From: Didymodactylos carnosus
Taxonomy: Eukaryota > Rotifera > Eurotatoria > Philodinida > Philodinidae
NCBI GenBank assembly: GCA_905250885.1
Contig: CAJNOQ010003332.1
Coordinates: 1-20,602 of the forward strand
Length of the DNA stretch: 20,602 nucleotides
Direction: 5' to 3'
The position numbers were made by a program, and so were the translations under genes. The notes below the pieces were generated by a model that was not told the DNA's origin, searched no databases, and saw only the letters and a list, made by a program, of their open reading frames with translations. Positions 1 to 10,279 of this stretch are shown one piece after another (position 1 is the first letter of the stretch; each line of letters opens with the position of its first letter).

Positions 1-97
1 TCTTACCTTTACGCAGGATTTTTCCATGCTGACCCTACATAAACTATGCAGGGTTCTGTCAGGACTGACAGTATAAAAATCCTGCGTAAAGGTAAGA
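1..97. repeat. nested inverted repeat at the window edge (foldback/MITE-like)
   Basis: Positions 1-22 (tcttacctttacgcaggatt plus tt) are the exact reverse complement of 76-97. Between them lie two more hairpins: ccctacat paired with atgcaggg around 34-52 with one mismatch, and ctgtca/tgacag around 56-71. The strand could therefore fold into a multi-armed cruciform. The core TCCTGC recurs just outside, at about 134-140. Arm 1 starts at the first base of the window, so the true left boundary and any target-site duplication cannot be seen. It may be a MITE or a fragment of a foldback element; no superfamily can be assigned. Confidence 0.7.
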
Positions 98-2483
98 AAC
101 ATCGCCAGATATTTTAATACTGATAACCCGCGGGATCCTGCATGAATTTTGATTATTTTTTTCAGTGGGTGGTCGCGAAAAATGAAAAGTAATTTTTGTT
201 TGAAAGACATCAGAAGGAATTTTTGAACGTGGGAAGTGAAAAGAGAAGCATTTCCGATCATTTTCACTCAAAATTATATTGGGCCATTTTCTAGCAAAAA
301 TTTGCCGTCCTTTGATATTTTAGTCTATTTCGATCATAACTTGATAATTCGATATCTCAGTCCAGAAGAGCCATGCACCCAAACCCTTCTAGATTTTTTC
401 ACTACTCAGTAGGACCTATCGAATGGCAATGGTCCCGAGCGAAAAGCGATTTAACACCTAAAGAGGTTCCCTCCTTAGTATTGGAAAGAGTCTTTTTTTT
501 TGTTATACAATATAGAAAAGTACAATGTTCTAAATGGTCTTACTACGCCATCACAAATCACATCTTATTCTAGAACGAAGTCAATTTCATACTTCGAGGA
601 CATTCGAAAATTTCTCCTAAAAAAATTGCATCTTTTGATGATACTTTAAAATAATTAGATTAACGTTTTGAGTAAAGTTGAAGGTCAAAAGAAATAGATA
701 TAAGGAATTTTAGATTTATCTTTATAGATACTTTGATGTTTCCATCATTTTATCGTAAAATCAAGATTACTTTCTACTAAAACTAGTGTAGTTTTGTTGA
801 GAATTCATTTCTTAATCGAATGAGTTTAAGCGCAAATTCCTACTCGATGAATACCTACGAAGAAGCCTAAAAACAAAAGTGTGTCATTATTTCTAAACCA
901 TCCGATGGTGACACCTAGTATATAATAAAAAGGGTTGAAATTGTTTGGTTGAAGAGGAAGAGATTTGAAATTGTTCACTTTGTTGACGTGTTCTTGTATA
1001 TTGGTTTTAGTGTCAAAAACATTTCCATAATCAATATCTGATTAGTGATTTGAAATGTACAACCGATAAACTAGCTTTAAATTTATGAAAAATTTGTTTA
1101 CATGAGAACTTACTAGCTAAAAGATATAATACTCAAAACATGGTATTTATAAATACCATTTGGAAAGGATTAAAAAATAACATTTTTAAGGTTATTCAAA
1201 AAATAATAATTTTACCCATCAAAAAGAAAAATGTTTACTATTTTCTTTTTTGTAAAAACTTTTCTGATCTTTTCTCTCATATACACATGTGCAAGGTTTC
1301 GATAAAAGACCCGTTCGTACGTTTTTGTTTGCGAAAGAAATAGAATTTGTCCTTAGTGGTGAGATTGACTAACTCAAAGTTACTCTGTTCTTATACCAAC
1401 CGTTTGTCTTGAATCTCTATTTTTAACTGTATATAAAAGAACATTTTATTATTTTTTTGTTACGTACGTATTTTCTGTATGTTATTAATTTTTAAATAAG
1501 ATTTAGAGGTTTTGTTTGATATGGAAAAGAAGTATGTAACCTGAAACTCAAATCCAAAACCATAGCCGATTTTCTAATAAATGTGTTAATGTCGTTCTAA
1601 ATATTGGACGTTGACATCGATCGTGAGATCTAAAATTAGAGTGATGAAGAGCGATAAAGTATTTTTTATATCCAAATAAATTCTATTAATTAATGACGAA
1701 GTGGCACATATGTAAACACTGACGTAGACATGGTTTACGACATGGTTTACATCGTGTTATTCACTCATTATCCTTTAGAAACAAAAATCATATAGTAGAT
1801 AAACCGTTGTTTTCGAAACATGTAAAAACGGCAAGAAGCTTTGTAACTGGTAAAATTGTCTCAAAATAAAAAACTGTGTCAAACAAGAATTGACTAACAA
1901 TCAAGATGACAGATCAGGAGGAAAAACATGTCAAATTTTAATTAAAATTGATATATTTTTATAAACATAATAATAATTATCTCCAAGATTGTTAGATTAA
2001 GTAAAAAATAAACCATTTAATAATATTAAAAAAAAAATACCTCGGAAATAAAAAAGAAATTAATGGAAAAATATCACAGATCACAACGATAGCTGCTTGA
2101 TTATACCTCTGAATAATAAAATCAGAGCGATCAAAAATTCATTATTCCTAATGTATAATCAAATCAATAACTAACTAATCTTTGATGTTTCTAATATTCT
2201 TCATTTCATATTTAAACGAAGAGTAAATGACATCTATCAATAAATCTAATTACTAGCAGTTGTATTTAAAAAATTAAAAATTAGATTCTTTTGTTGAATA
2301 AAAATAACAGAGTAATATAGAAGAAATAACCATATGTCTTTTAGTCTAAATGTTTCAACTGACATAACAGAAAAAATTATTTGACTTTGAAATAATGTTT
2401 GAACGATGAAGAAGTGAACTTTTCTTTTTTAAAGACACTCTGTCAACAAAATAATCATTGAAAGTAGTATAAAATTGTTACTA
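98..2483. other. intergenic, no gene seen
   Basis: This AT-rich stretch of about 2.4 kb has only short ORFs without recognisable domains. Two minor structures are visible. One is a perfect 12-bp tandem duplication (gacatggtttac at 1727-1738 and 1739-1750). The other is an isolated copy of the AAAAGTGTGTCATTAT repeat at 875-890, identical over 16 bases to a copy at 11348-11363. The right-hand part is presumably the 3' flank of the minus-strand reductase gene, but I see no clear AATAAA on that strand close to its stop. Confidence 0.6.
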
Positions 2484-3332
2484 TCAACAAAATTTTTTCT
2501 CATATTGATTAATTAAATTGATTGCTTTTTCATCTTTAATATGCAAATATTCACCATTCCATTCTCTAGGTGCTAGTAAACAGCATGCATTGATAAATTT
2601 AGCTGCAAGTAATTCAGTATTATTTAATTTTCCATCTTGATGTAACATGATACAGTAATTATAGTCATTAGCTGACATTTCTGTATGACCATAATTTCGA
2701 ATGAACTGTTGCATTCGTGTCTCCACTGGTCCAGGACTAATTGCTAGTGAAAACAAGTGTGGATTTTCTAATGCTAATGTCTGACAAAACATATTTAATC
2801 CTGCTTTACTAACGCAATAACCTGTACAAGCAGACATGCCTTTTAATGCTGCTCCACTACTCATGAAAAAAAATTTACCATCAATTATATTCATCATTGG
2901 AATCAATTCATTTGCTAATTTAATCACTGACAATAAATTAACTGAAAATAATTTTTCTAACTCTTTATAATCATCATCGGACATATTGGACACTTTTTTG
3001 AGTGGTGTTAACACAGCGGCATTAAATAAAACTGTATCAATTTTAGACTCAAATGTTTCAATTATTTTTTCTTTAATTTTTCGACATGATTCAATTACAT
3101 TTTCACTCAAATCAGCAACAATTGGTAATAAACGATGATTCAAACCGTTCTCATTAATTTCATTTAATAGTTTATCAAATTCTGCCATCAGTGGTTGTTC
3201 TTTACTTGCAGTCATAACAATATCGAATTGAAAATCTAACTTTGATAGAAATACAATATGGCGAACATATGCCAAACCGATGCCTCTACTTGCGCCAGTC
3301 ACAACAATTACTTTTCGATTTGTCGAAGTCAT
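2484..3332 (-). CDS. sepiapterin reductase-like short-chain dehydrogenase
   Basis: The gene is a single exon of 282 residues, close to the roughly 260 of animal sepiapterin reductases. The start chosen is the first ATG (3332-3330). The upstream in-frame extension has no earlier ATG, and the Rossmann fold begins right after this start. Visible SDR motifs are TGASRGIG (12-19, NADP(H)-binding glycine motif), NAA (104-106), the catalytic set Ser159, Tyr172, Lys176 (YCVSK), and PGPVETRMQ (200-208). The PGP.(E/D)T.MQ stretch and the preceding LALENP resemble sepiapterin reductase, which makes the last step of tetrahydrobiopterin in the cytosol using NADPH. The same fold includes the benzil/carbonyl reductase group (yeast Irc24-like), which cannot be excluded. 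No signal peptide or membrane helix is visible. It is head-to-head with the ribosomal protein gene, 1.1 kb away. The SDR family call is firm; the substrate is inferred. Confidence 0.88.
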   Translation of the reverse strand: MTSTNRKVIVVTGASRGIGLAYVRHIVFLSKLDFQFDIVMTASKEQPLMAEFDKLLNEINENGLNHRLLPIVADLSENVIESCRKIKEKIIETFESKIDTVLFNAAVLTPLKKVSNMSDDDYKELEKLFSVNLLSVIKLANELIPMMNIIDGKFFFMSSGAALKGMSACTGYCVSKAGLNMFCQTLALENPHLFSLAISPGPVETRMQQFIRNYGHTEMSANDYNYCIMLHQDGKLNNTELLAAKFINACCLLAPREWNGEYLHIKDEKAINLINQYEKKFC

Positions 3333-4459
3333 ATCAACATATATCAAAAAATATACAGCAAACAAAACAAAATGAACGTAATCTCATCTGCTAATCCAAA
3401 TGACTTCTCATCGTCTAGAACATGCTGCCTCTCGAATAACCATCAAAACGAATAATATTGAATAATATAAAGAGTTAAAATCATGATTTACAAATTCTAG
3501 TGCAATTACGAAGTTTAGAAAAACTCTTTTAGGCTAGAGTTGATGATACCTTTTTTACGTTTTTTTCTGCACATAACTACAGGTGTTAGTCCATCGTTTG
3601 CTCGGCAGCGTGTAACATTTCAATTAAGAGTGGCTGACATCTCTAAAGGTAACTCAACGAGAAAAAAATTAAATAAGTAGAAATAGAAACTGAGCAAAAT
3701 TATGAACTTAACGCTCGAAAAAAGATAAAAATTAAGTGCGTTTGAATCAAGCTAGTTTATCAGTCACTACTATAAATAGAAAACAAGCAGTATAACAGTA
3801 AATAGAGAGAGAACATATCATATTATCACATATATACTTACATATGCTTACTCTAATCAAAACATTGATCCAATTGGTTGAAAATTGATCATTTAAGAAA
3901 CATTCATGCCTTTACTCTTACAAGCGAAACCATAGGAGAATCTTAGAATATCAAACTTTTCTTGATTAAGGTGCACTGGCTTATTTTGCGTCAGTTTTCA
4001 TTAGTTAATTGATCAAGTTTTGCTTTTCTGAATAAGAAAAATCTTAACTTGGGGAGAATCAGTTTTACTGTGAGCTCCAATCATCTCTCTTCTAGCTCGC
4101 CGTACTGTTTATGACATGGGTTGGTTATTTTTACACAACTCCTCGGATATATCTTGATAATATAGACCAGGAGTGTCCAAACATTTCTGCAATTTCGTCA
4201 GGTCATCAGTATGGTTTACAAATCATAATTCTATCGAACTGATGAAGAGATAAAGTTTCGGCAAATACCAAAATGGATCATCGATCCTTGATTGCGGTTT
4301 AAACTCGAATAGAGCAGTTTTAGAATGTATGAATAGATAACCAGTATCTGATACTTCTCTTTGATTTTAGAGTAGTCATTTAGTCTGTATCTCTCTTGAC
4401 AACAGTATTCTCACTTCTTCAGTTCTTGTTTTTAGATTGGCGTGACAGGCTAACAAAAA
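3333..4459. other. divergent intergenic region between reductase and uS4 genes
   Basis: These 1.1 kb separate two genes read away from each other, so they probably hold both promoters. A TATAAATA lies at 3771-3778, far from either start codon, and may be fortuitous. Near 4386-4435 the plus strand becomes pyrimidine-rich and ends in the acceptor described separately. No other gene is supported. Confidence 0.5.
4421..4435 (+). promoter_or_regulatory. 3' splice acceptor in the uS4 leader
   Basis: The tract agttcttgtttttag is a good polypyrimidine-AG acceptor ending at 4435, which leaves a 24-nt leader before the ATG at 4460. It implies either a 5'-UTR intron or addition of a spliced leader in trans. 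Spliced-leader trans-splicing is known in bdelloid rotifers and several other invertebrate groups. No spliced-leader RNA gene or unambiguous upstream donor was found, so the type of splicing is open. Confidence 0.45.
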
Positions 4460-5697
4460 ATGCCTCGTATTCCATTAGTCAGCAATAAAACATATTCGAC
4501 GCCTCGTCGTCCATATGAAAAAGAACGTTTAGATCAGGAACTAGAATTAATTGGTAAATTTGGGTTACGTAATAAACGTGAAGTATGGAGAGTTCGTTAT
4601 ACATTAGCTAAAATTCGTAAAGCAGCTCGTGAACTACTTACCCTCGATGAAAAAGATCCAAAAAGATTATTTGAAGGTACTCAAATACTAAATTATACTC
4701 ATGTTGATACTGAACGTAACACGTCTGTTTTTAATTTTAGGCAATGCACTTCTACGTCGTTTAGTTCGTATTGGTGTATTAGATGAAACAAAAATGAAAC
4801 TGGATTATGTGTTAGGTTTAAAAGTTGAAGATTTTTTAGAACGTCGTTTACAAACACAATTGTTACGTTTAGCATTAGCAAAAAGTATTCATCATGCCCG
4901 TGTGCTAATTCGTCAACGTCATATACGGTAAGAATATAGAAAAAAACAAGTCTTTTTCATTTAGTCTGTTTTCATTCTTTAGTGTTCGTAAACAAGTTGT
5001 TAATATACCATCGTTTATTGTTCGTTTGGATTCACAGAAACATATTGATTTTGCTCTACGATCTCCATTATCCAGTGGTGGACGTCCAGGTAAGCACATG
5101 AAACAGCAATGGTTTTGGTATATAAACTGTTATAAGGAGCAGATAGAATGGAGAAGAAAAACTGCGCTTACACGTAGAAGGAAGACGTGGGATGATATTT
5201 TTTTAACACAACTGAGATGAAAAGTCCATTATAGGAGAGTGAGATTTGAGAAAAACTTTCCTATTTATCTCATCTACATGTTCCTTATTGTACTATCAGT
5301 CGATAGGTTTTTTGAACGGACTCGCCAAGCAAATACAAGAAACTAATTAGACGAATGCGAGAAACCCGTGCTTTCTCCCCCATCAGTAAAAGATGCCAAA
5401 GGTAAAAAACTTGGCAAATTCCCTTTTGGATGATCGGAATTTGGCTAGGCCGGTTTTGGATAACGAAATTTAGACAATTTCAAATTCCCTTGGATTTAGA
5501 AATATTTAATTTTTTCTCCAACACATCACACATTTGTCAGACAACAGAATGTATCAGAAACAAAGAAAAAACCCAAAAAATGACGTACAAGTTCACTGGA
5601 TAATTGTTCGTTTTCCTTTTTAGGTCGTGTGAAACGAAAAAATATGAGAAAAGGTGAAAAGGGTGCCAAAGCAGAAGATGGTGAAGAAGAAGATTAA
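4460..5697 (+). CDS. RpS9: 40S ribosomal protein S9 (uS4), four exons
   Basis: Exons are 4460-4676, 4741-4927, 4983-5089 and 5624-5697. All three introns (64, 55 and 534 bp) are GT-AG, and each junction preserves frame: the first rebuilds Gly73 before NALLRR, the second rebuilds Arg135 in RHIRVRKQ, the third rebuilds Gly171 in GRPGRVKRK. The joined product is 194 residues, the same length as human RPS9. It shows [15 protein letters not shown], the block [11 protein letters not shown] (35-45), [14 protein letters not shown] (60-73), an S4 RNA-binding domain at about 108-172 ([19 protein letters not shown]) and an acidic EEED tail. uS4 is an early-binding 18S rRNA protein of the small subunit, near the mRNA entry channel. 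Only the first ten or so residues differ strongly from vertebrate S9. The third intron is unusually long for this locus, and I see no convincing snoRNA in it. Confidence 0.97.
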
Positions 5698-5779
5698 GCC
5701 ATTAAGAAAGAATACAAGACCGTTTATTATTTTGGAATATGTGTGTATTTCCAACGTCTGTGTTTTTTGAAACATGCAA

Positions 5780-5785
5780 AATAAA
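5780..5785 (+). terminator. AATAAA polyadenylation signal of RpS9
   Basis: A canonical AATAAA lies 83 bases after the uS4 stop codon and is followed by a T-rich stretch (tttattgcttttgttttgtt). This is a typical short 3' UTR for a ribosomal protein mRNA. Confidence 0.7.
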
Positions 5786-6329
5786 AACGGTTTATTGCTT
5801 TTGTTTTGTTACGTTTCTTATTGATACAATAAATAAACAACACATACAAAGAGAGAAAAGATTAAATAAGTAATTCTTTTTATTCGTCTTAAATAACGGA
5901 CAATAGTTCGTTTGGAACACAATAACTTATTTTCGGAACGTTTTCTGAGTGGATACCATGTTTTATTTGTTGGCTCAACGTCATGCAGAAGGAAAAAAAC
6001 ACATCATACTCAGTTGACATTTGTTAAGATTCATTCCATAAATTCTTTCTTATCTTTTCCCAGTTGGTAGTTTTTTTAGGTTGTGTTTAATTGTGGATTT
6101 ATCGCTCGATCTATAGCTTTTTACGCTCAATATACTTTCATCGCTTTCGAGAATTTTTTAGCTATAGTGCTATATTCTCAGTACTTTTCTAGTGTGTTAT
6201 GAATTCAATTTGTTGTTCCACATTTGTTTAATAAAATCAAATAGTTGATCCCTATTATAATGAGCGTAATTATGAAAATAATAGTCTACAACTAAGAAAC
6301 TTAATTATACTTTTTCTCGAAGCGGACTA

Positions 6330-6375
6330 CAAGTTCGCACTTTTCGTGAATAAATCATTCATTCATTCAAGTTCG
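6330..6375 (+). repeat. short retroposon-tail-like insertion between direct repeats
   Basis: Two copies of caagttcg (6330-6337 and 6368-6375) bracket a short segment holding AATAAA (6349-6354) followed by (ATTC)3 (6357-6368). A poly(A) signal plus a simple-repeat tail between short direct repeats is what a severely 5'-truncated non-LTR retroposon copy leaves behind. The piece is so short that chance remains possible. Confidence 0.3.
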
Positions 6376-7306
6376 ACTGTCTATCATTTTGCGGTCATAG
6401 TTGTCTCTAAAATAATCTAAAAGGAGGTAAATGTTACGATCTGCATCTGACCAATTGAAAAATATGAAGACTTGGTTTAATATCAAAAACAAAGGAAAAA
6501 ACTATCAGATTCTTCTAACACTAAACATTCCATGTAATTCTTTCTTAGCTTCCGTACATTTATGTTTACTTCATATTAATCCTTCTAATCGAACCATGTT
6601 GTAATTAGTAACTGTTTCAAGTTTCGTTTTCCAGCAAGTTCGTCTGTTTAAATCAGTTGCAGCTTATGATCGTTGAATAGTTTTAAAGAGCTATTGTTCT
6701 CTGAAGACAAAGTCATATTTGTTCTTATGAGACCGAACACATTAATGAATGAATGAATTTTACAATGTCACATCCTCCTACCAGTTGAGACATTCATATA
6801 ACATAGTCCTTCTTAAAAAATATAGCTGATTCTGTGAATAATGTCTTTTTATGTTGTTTGTTTTTTGATCGCCTACAGTTAGGAATTCATAAAGCGCAGA
6901 CAAGCTGACAGTAGAACATTGGAAAGCCGATGAAATTTCCCCACAGGAATTAAAATTACAAAATTTCTTTTTACACAAAAGATTGCAGAAAGTTTCAAGA
7001 CTCACTTTCAAATGACGTTTATATATCTTGACCAATTTTTAACCGAATCAGCTCATAGTTTTTCTATTTGTTAGAAAAATATTCCAAGTTTTATCCAAGA
7101 AATTATTCAATAAACAAACTATCTAGAATGCTGTATTAATTTACCCGTTTCATTATGTCAAAAAATATCGAAAATTTGTAAGAAATAAAATAAAAAAACA
7201 ACAATATATAGGCATTTAAAAAACTGTCGCTAAAAAATAAACATTTTTATCTCTCAAAATACTATTTAAACAGTGCTTGAAAACTGACCAATATGATGTT
7301 GATAGT

Positions 7307-7312
7307 TTTATT
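7307..7312 (-). terminator. candidate AATAAA for the coiled-coil/propeller gene
   Basis: On the minus strand AATAAA occurs about 220 bases after the stop codon at 7534. It is the first such hexamer downstream. No processed end can be seen from sequence alone. Confidence 0.4.
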
Positions 7313-7533
7313 ATCTGTTTTTTTGTCAATTTTTTGTCTCTTTTACTTTTGAAACTCAAGAGCTCCAATTCTATCAGTCGTTCTAATTTTTCCTGACGAG
7401 AGTCATGCATCTCTCTCTTCATACCCTGCCATCGGGCACAAAAATAAATTAACGATCTACGAAGCAACTACCTTCGTTTCTCACTGTCGATTACCGTCAA
7501 CTACAAAAATTTGACAAATAGTAGAAAGAGCTA

Positions 7534-9763
7534 TTATCGTTGAATATTCTTCAGCTTTTCATAGTGTTCATTTAAATTGAGTGCTAGAATATCTTTATTG
7601 GTTGCTATAACTAAATCTGATCCAAATGTACATATTGAATAACAAGCGCTTGAAATGATGAATAAATATACTTGATTATTGATACAATGAATTAAACATG
7701 CTTTCGGATCATTAATAAGCCATAAAGTTTCGTCTTTTGTAAATATCTTGATGCAAGCTGTTGAAATTGTCAATGGTTCTATAGCGTCGATTAGTTCAAT
7801 TTCATTTCTTTTTTTCATTTCATGATCAGCGAATAACACCGAATATTTTTTTTCATTGTTTAACGATAAGAATGCGATTAGTGTTTTTTCGACACAAATG
7901 TACAGAAAATAAATGACTTCTGGATAACGTTGAGTGAGATCAAATTTTCCATCAACCATGAGTGTTGATGCTAAACATCTAACTAAAAGATAATGTTGTG
8001 ATTTATTTTTGAAAATGTAATACATATAGTTATTAGCAAAACAACCAATCCGTGCAGTGTAATTCGATTCGGCTGTTATTTCATCGTGTTCATCCACATT
8101 CGATTTAGTCAATATTCGTTGATCAACAATATACTCCTTGTGAACATTATAGATAAAAAATCTTAACTCGGTAAAAATGTAAAAGAAATCTTCATCAATT
8201 CGTCCTAAAGCGAGAATAATTCCATCATTCCATTTTAAATTGTGTATGTAGTTGTTCTGGACATCAAGAGATTTTAACGACCAATCGTTTGTTCGTTGGT
8301 TTCGTCTTGTGAATAAAACAATATAATTCTTATTACAAGTGATTAATGTTGAATGATCACGAGGATGTTCATAAGGAATGCCTAACGTCAAAAAAAGGTT
8401 CTTAAGTCACACAAATACACAAAAAGAGATACTTACGAAGTGTAAGGCGTGACATATCAATCCTCTGTCTACTGATATTAGGATTAGGTGAGAGTATGGT
8501 CGTTGTTGAACAATTATTTGCTGGAGAATTCATTTTTACTCGACCACGATTATGCTGTTGTTGTCTGCCTCGGCTACTAATATTCCGTCGATTATTGTTT
8601 TGATCGTAAAATGCCCATGTTGTTGTTGTTCCTTGATATTGTTCTGTTTGTACGTCGTTCGCTTTTGATATAGCCGATTTTTCATCTAACGACAAATATG
8701 GTAGCGAAGTACCATTATTATTTTTACTAAATAGAATATAGATAACATAATTTCTATAGCAAGAGCAAACTATATTGCCAAAGAAGAATGTTCATTCAAA
8801 TTTTCTAGAGGACGTACTTTTCACTTTGTTTTATTGAACGGCTGCCAAATCCTTCAAAGAGTCTAAACAAACAGACTTATTACATATATTATTGGAAGTT
8901 TACTACCAAGATACGTTCAGCACTAGGTAGTAAGTATAATCAGTAGTTTTTAGACAAAAATGTTCTATCGCTTTTACTACACGGTATTACCGAAAAAAAT
9001 TTATCTCTCATCTCGCAACGGCTATGATTACTTTTGCCCTATCTGCAATAAAATACCTGTCGGTTTCATGATCATCAGAATCTTTTTCGTCCTCCATACC
9101 GTTCGTTATCTCATCTACTATGACACTTTCAACGGCTTTCTGTTCTCTCATCCTTTGTTTATTTGTTAATAATGGTTGTTGTACATTATCATCACTCTTA
9201 TCATCGTCATTACTGTCTACTCTGTAAAGTGCTTTTGTATCAGGAACGCTGGTCGATTCAGGTAGTGATTGACTTTGGACTTGTTGTGTCAATCCAAATG
9301 AAAAGTAATCAGACGCTTTTATATCTTTCAAATGTAACTTTGGAACATTCTGTATGGTTGTGAGACGATATTCAAAATTGACTTCGAATTCTTTACATTT
9401 CTTGTACAACTCTTCGTATTTCTTTTGACTGAATAATTCCTCAAATATGTGGAATTTCTCCTCACATAATCGCATATTTTCTTCGCATGCCGATTTATTC
9501 TCTTCTTGGAGTGTTTTTAAACGCTTGTCAAGTTCTTCTTTAATAACCGATAGATCAGAGGAAAATTTCTTAATAAGACAGTTAATATGGCTTTGCGCTT
9601 TTTCGGCGGTTGCTTCAATGTCTTTTTGACAAAAAATTTCATCATCAGTCATAGTTTCATTAAAATCGTCGAATTTTTTCAAAACATAAGAATGTAACTT
9701 CGGTGGATCATTAAGTAATTCTTGTTCGTTATCAACAGATGATGATAAGTTATTTGTTGCCAT
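7534..9763 (-). CDS. uncharacterised coiled-coil and beta-propeller-like protein, three exons
   Basis: The proposed exons on the minus strand are 9763-9057, 8726-8437 and 8381-7534. Intron 2 (55 bp, gtaagt...ttag) has strong sites. Intron 1 (330 bp, donor CAG|gtattt, acceptor ctatttag) is less certain, but its phases match and it rebuilds a Ser codon. The joined product is about 614 residues. Residues about 49-145 are a charged, heptad-like coiled coil with many Glu and Lys. About 185-230 is acidic and polar (NDDDKSDD). About 236-332 is rich in Asn, Gln, Ser and Arg (RGRQQQHNRGR). About 333-614 is beta-strand-rich, with perhaps five repeats of a hydrophobic-strand plus turn pattern such as GIILALGRID and LVIATNKDILALNL, like a WD/NHL-type propeller. 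No RING, B-box, signal peptide or membrane segment is visible. The architecture recalls TRIM-NHL proteins without the zinc domains; a scaffold role is only a guess. Exon 1 could instead be a separate gene. Confidence 0.65.
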
Positions 9764-9932
9764 TGCTGGAGAAGAATTTCTAGACAAAAGAAATCACAAA
9801 ATTTCAGAAATGCTTTCAGGTTGTAGAAAACACTTGATTAGGAACAACCTTAGCAAATTCAAAACTTACTCTCCTCACTCTTACGCCTCACAAGAAAAAC
9901 CTTTCTAAAACGAATAGATGAGCACAAAAAAG
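9764..9932. promoter_or_regulatory. leader and likely promoter side of the coiled-coil/propeller gene
   Basis: On the minus strand a pyrimidine-rich tract ending in tctag (AG at 9781-9780) leaves a 16-nt leader before the ATG at 9763. A second AG (ccag) lies only two bases before the ATG. Either could be the acceptor of a 5'-UTR intron or of a trans-spliced leader, as at the uS4 gene. No clear TATA box was recognised in this short gap before the MITE. Confidence 0.35.
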
Positions 9933-10271
9933 TAGGGATGAGACAGTTCCAGCTCAGTTCTTTTAAACAGGAACTGCTTACCAGTTCCTTCATACGAACG
10001 GGAACTACTAACAGTTCTTTTCAAGAATTTAAAATCGAATAAAACAGGCGAAACTAGTCACATTGACTTTGTTTAGTCCACTAAACGTACCATTTACCTT
10101 TAGCCCACTAAACAAAGTCAATGTGACTAGTTTCGCCCGTTTTATTCGATTTTAAACTTGAAACGAAGTGTTAGCAGTTCCCGTTCGTTTGAAGTGACTG
10201 GTAAGCAGTTCCCGTTCAACAAGAATTGAACTAGTGACCAGTTCTCAGGAACCGAAACTGTCCCACCACTA
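9933..10271. mobile_element. hAT-type MITE, 339 bp
   Basis: The ends read TAGGGATGAGACAGTTCC and, from the other side, TAGTGGTGGGACAGTTTCGG. Both match the YARNG start typical of hAT terminal repeats. The element is flanked by a perfect 8-bp duplication caaaaaag (9925-9932 and 10272-10279), the hAT target-site length. Inside, 10030-10077 and 10107-10154 form a 48-bp inverted repeat with one mismatch and a 29-nt loop. Degenerate complementarity runs outward to the ends and includes repeated ggaactg/cagttcc motifs. No transposase is encoded, so the element is non-autonomous and would depend on an element elsewhere in the genome. It ends about 170 bases upstream of the neighbouring gene's start codon. 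Confidence 0.85.
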
Positions 10272-10279
10272 CAAAAAAG

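Larger units (their letters stand above)
5786..7533. other. intergenic region between convergent genes
   Basis: About 1.75 kb separate the 3' ends of RpS9 (plus) and the coiled-coil/propeller gene (minus). It contains the retroposon-tail-like sequence near 6330-6375 and an (AATG)3 run at 6744-6755. It also contains a minus-strand open stretch of 68 codons from an ATG at 7422 to 7216; this is rich in Lys and Leu and has no recognised motif. A minus-strand AATAAA (7312-7307) lies inside that stretch and probably serves the upstream gene, so I do not call a gene there. Confidence 0.5.

Noticed and set aside
3333-3365. Eleven-residue N-terminal extension of the reductase.
   Set aside because: It begins at TTG rather than ATG, and the Rossmann motif already sits normally after the ATG at 3332.
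3535-3645. C/D snoRNA-like arrangement: tagag, TGATGA (3541-3546), CTGA (3634-3637), ctcta.
   Set aside because: The box C purine is missing, the terminal stem is offset, no internal C'/D' pair is seen, and no guide match to rRNA could be confirmed.
7216-7422. Lys/Leu-rich minus-strand ORF of 68 residues downstream of the coiled-coil/propeller gene.
   Set aside because: No motif is recognised, it overlaps the only nearby polyadenylation hexamer of the upstream gene, and its composition fits AT-rich non-coding sequence.
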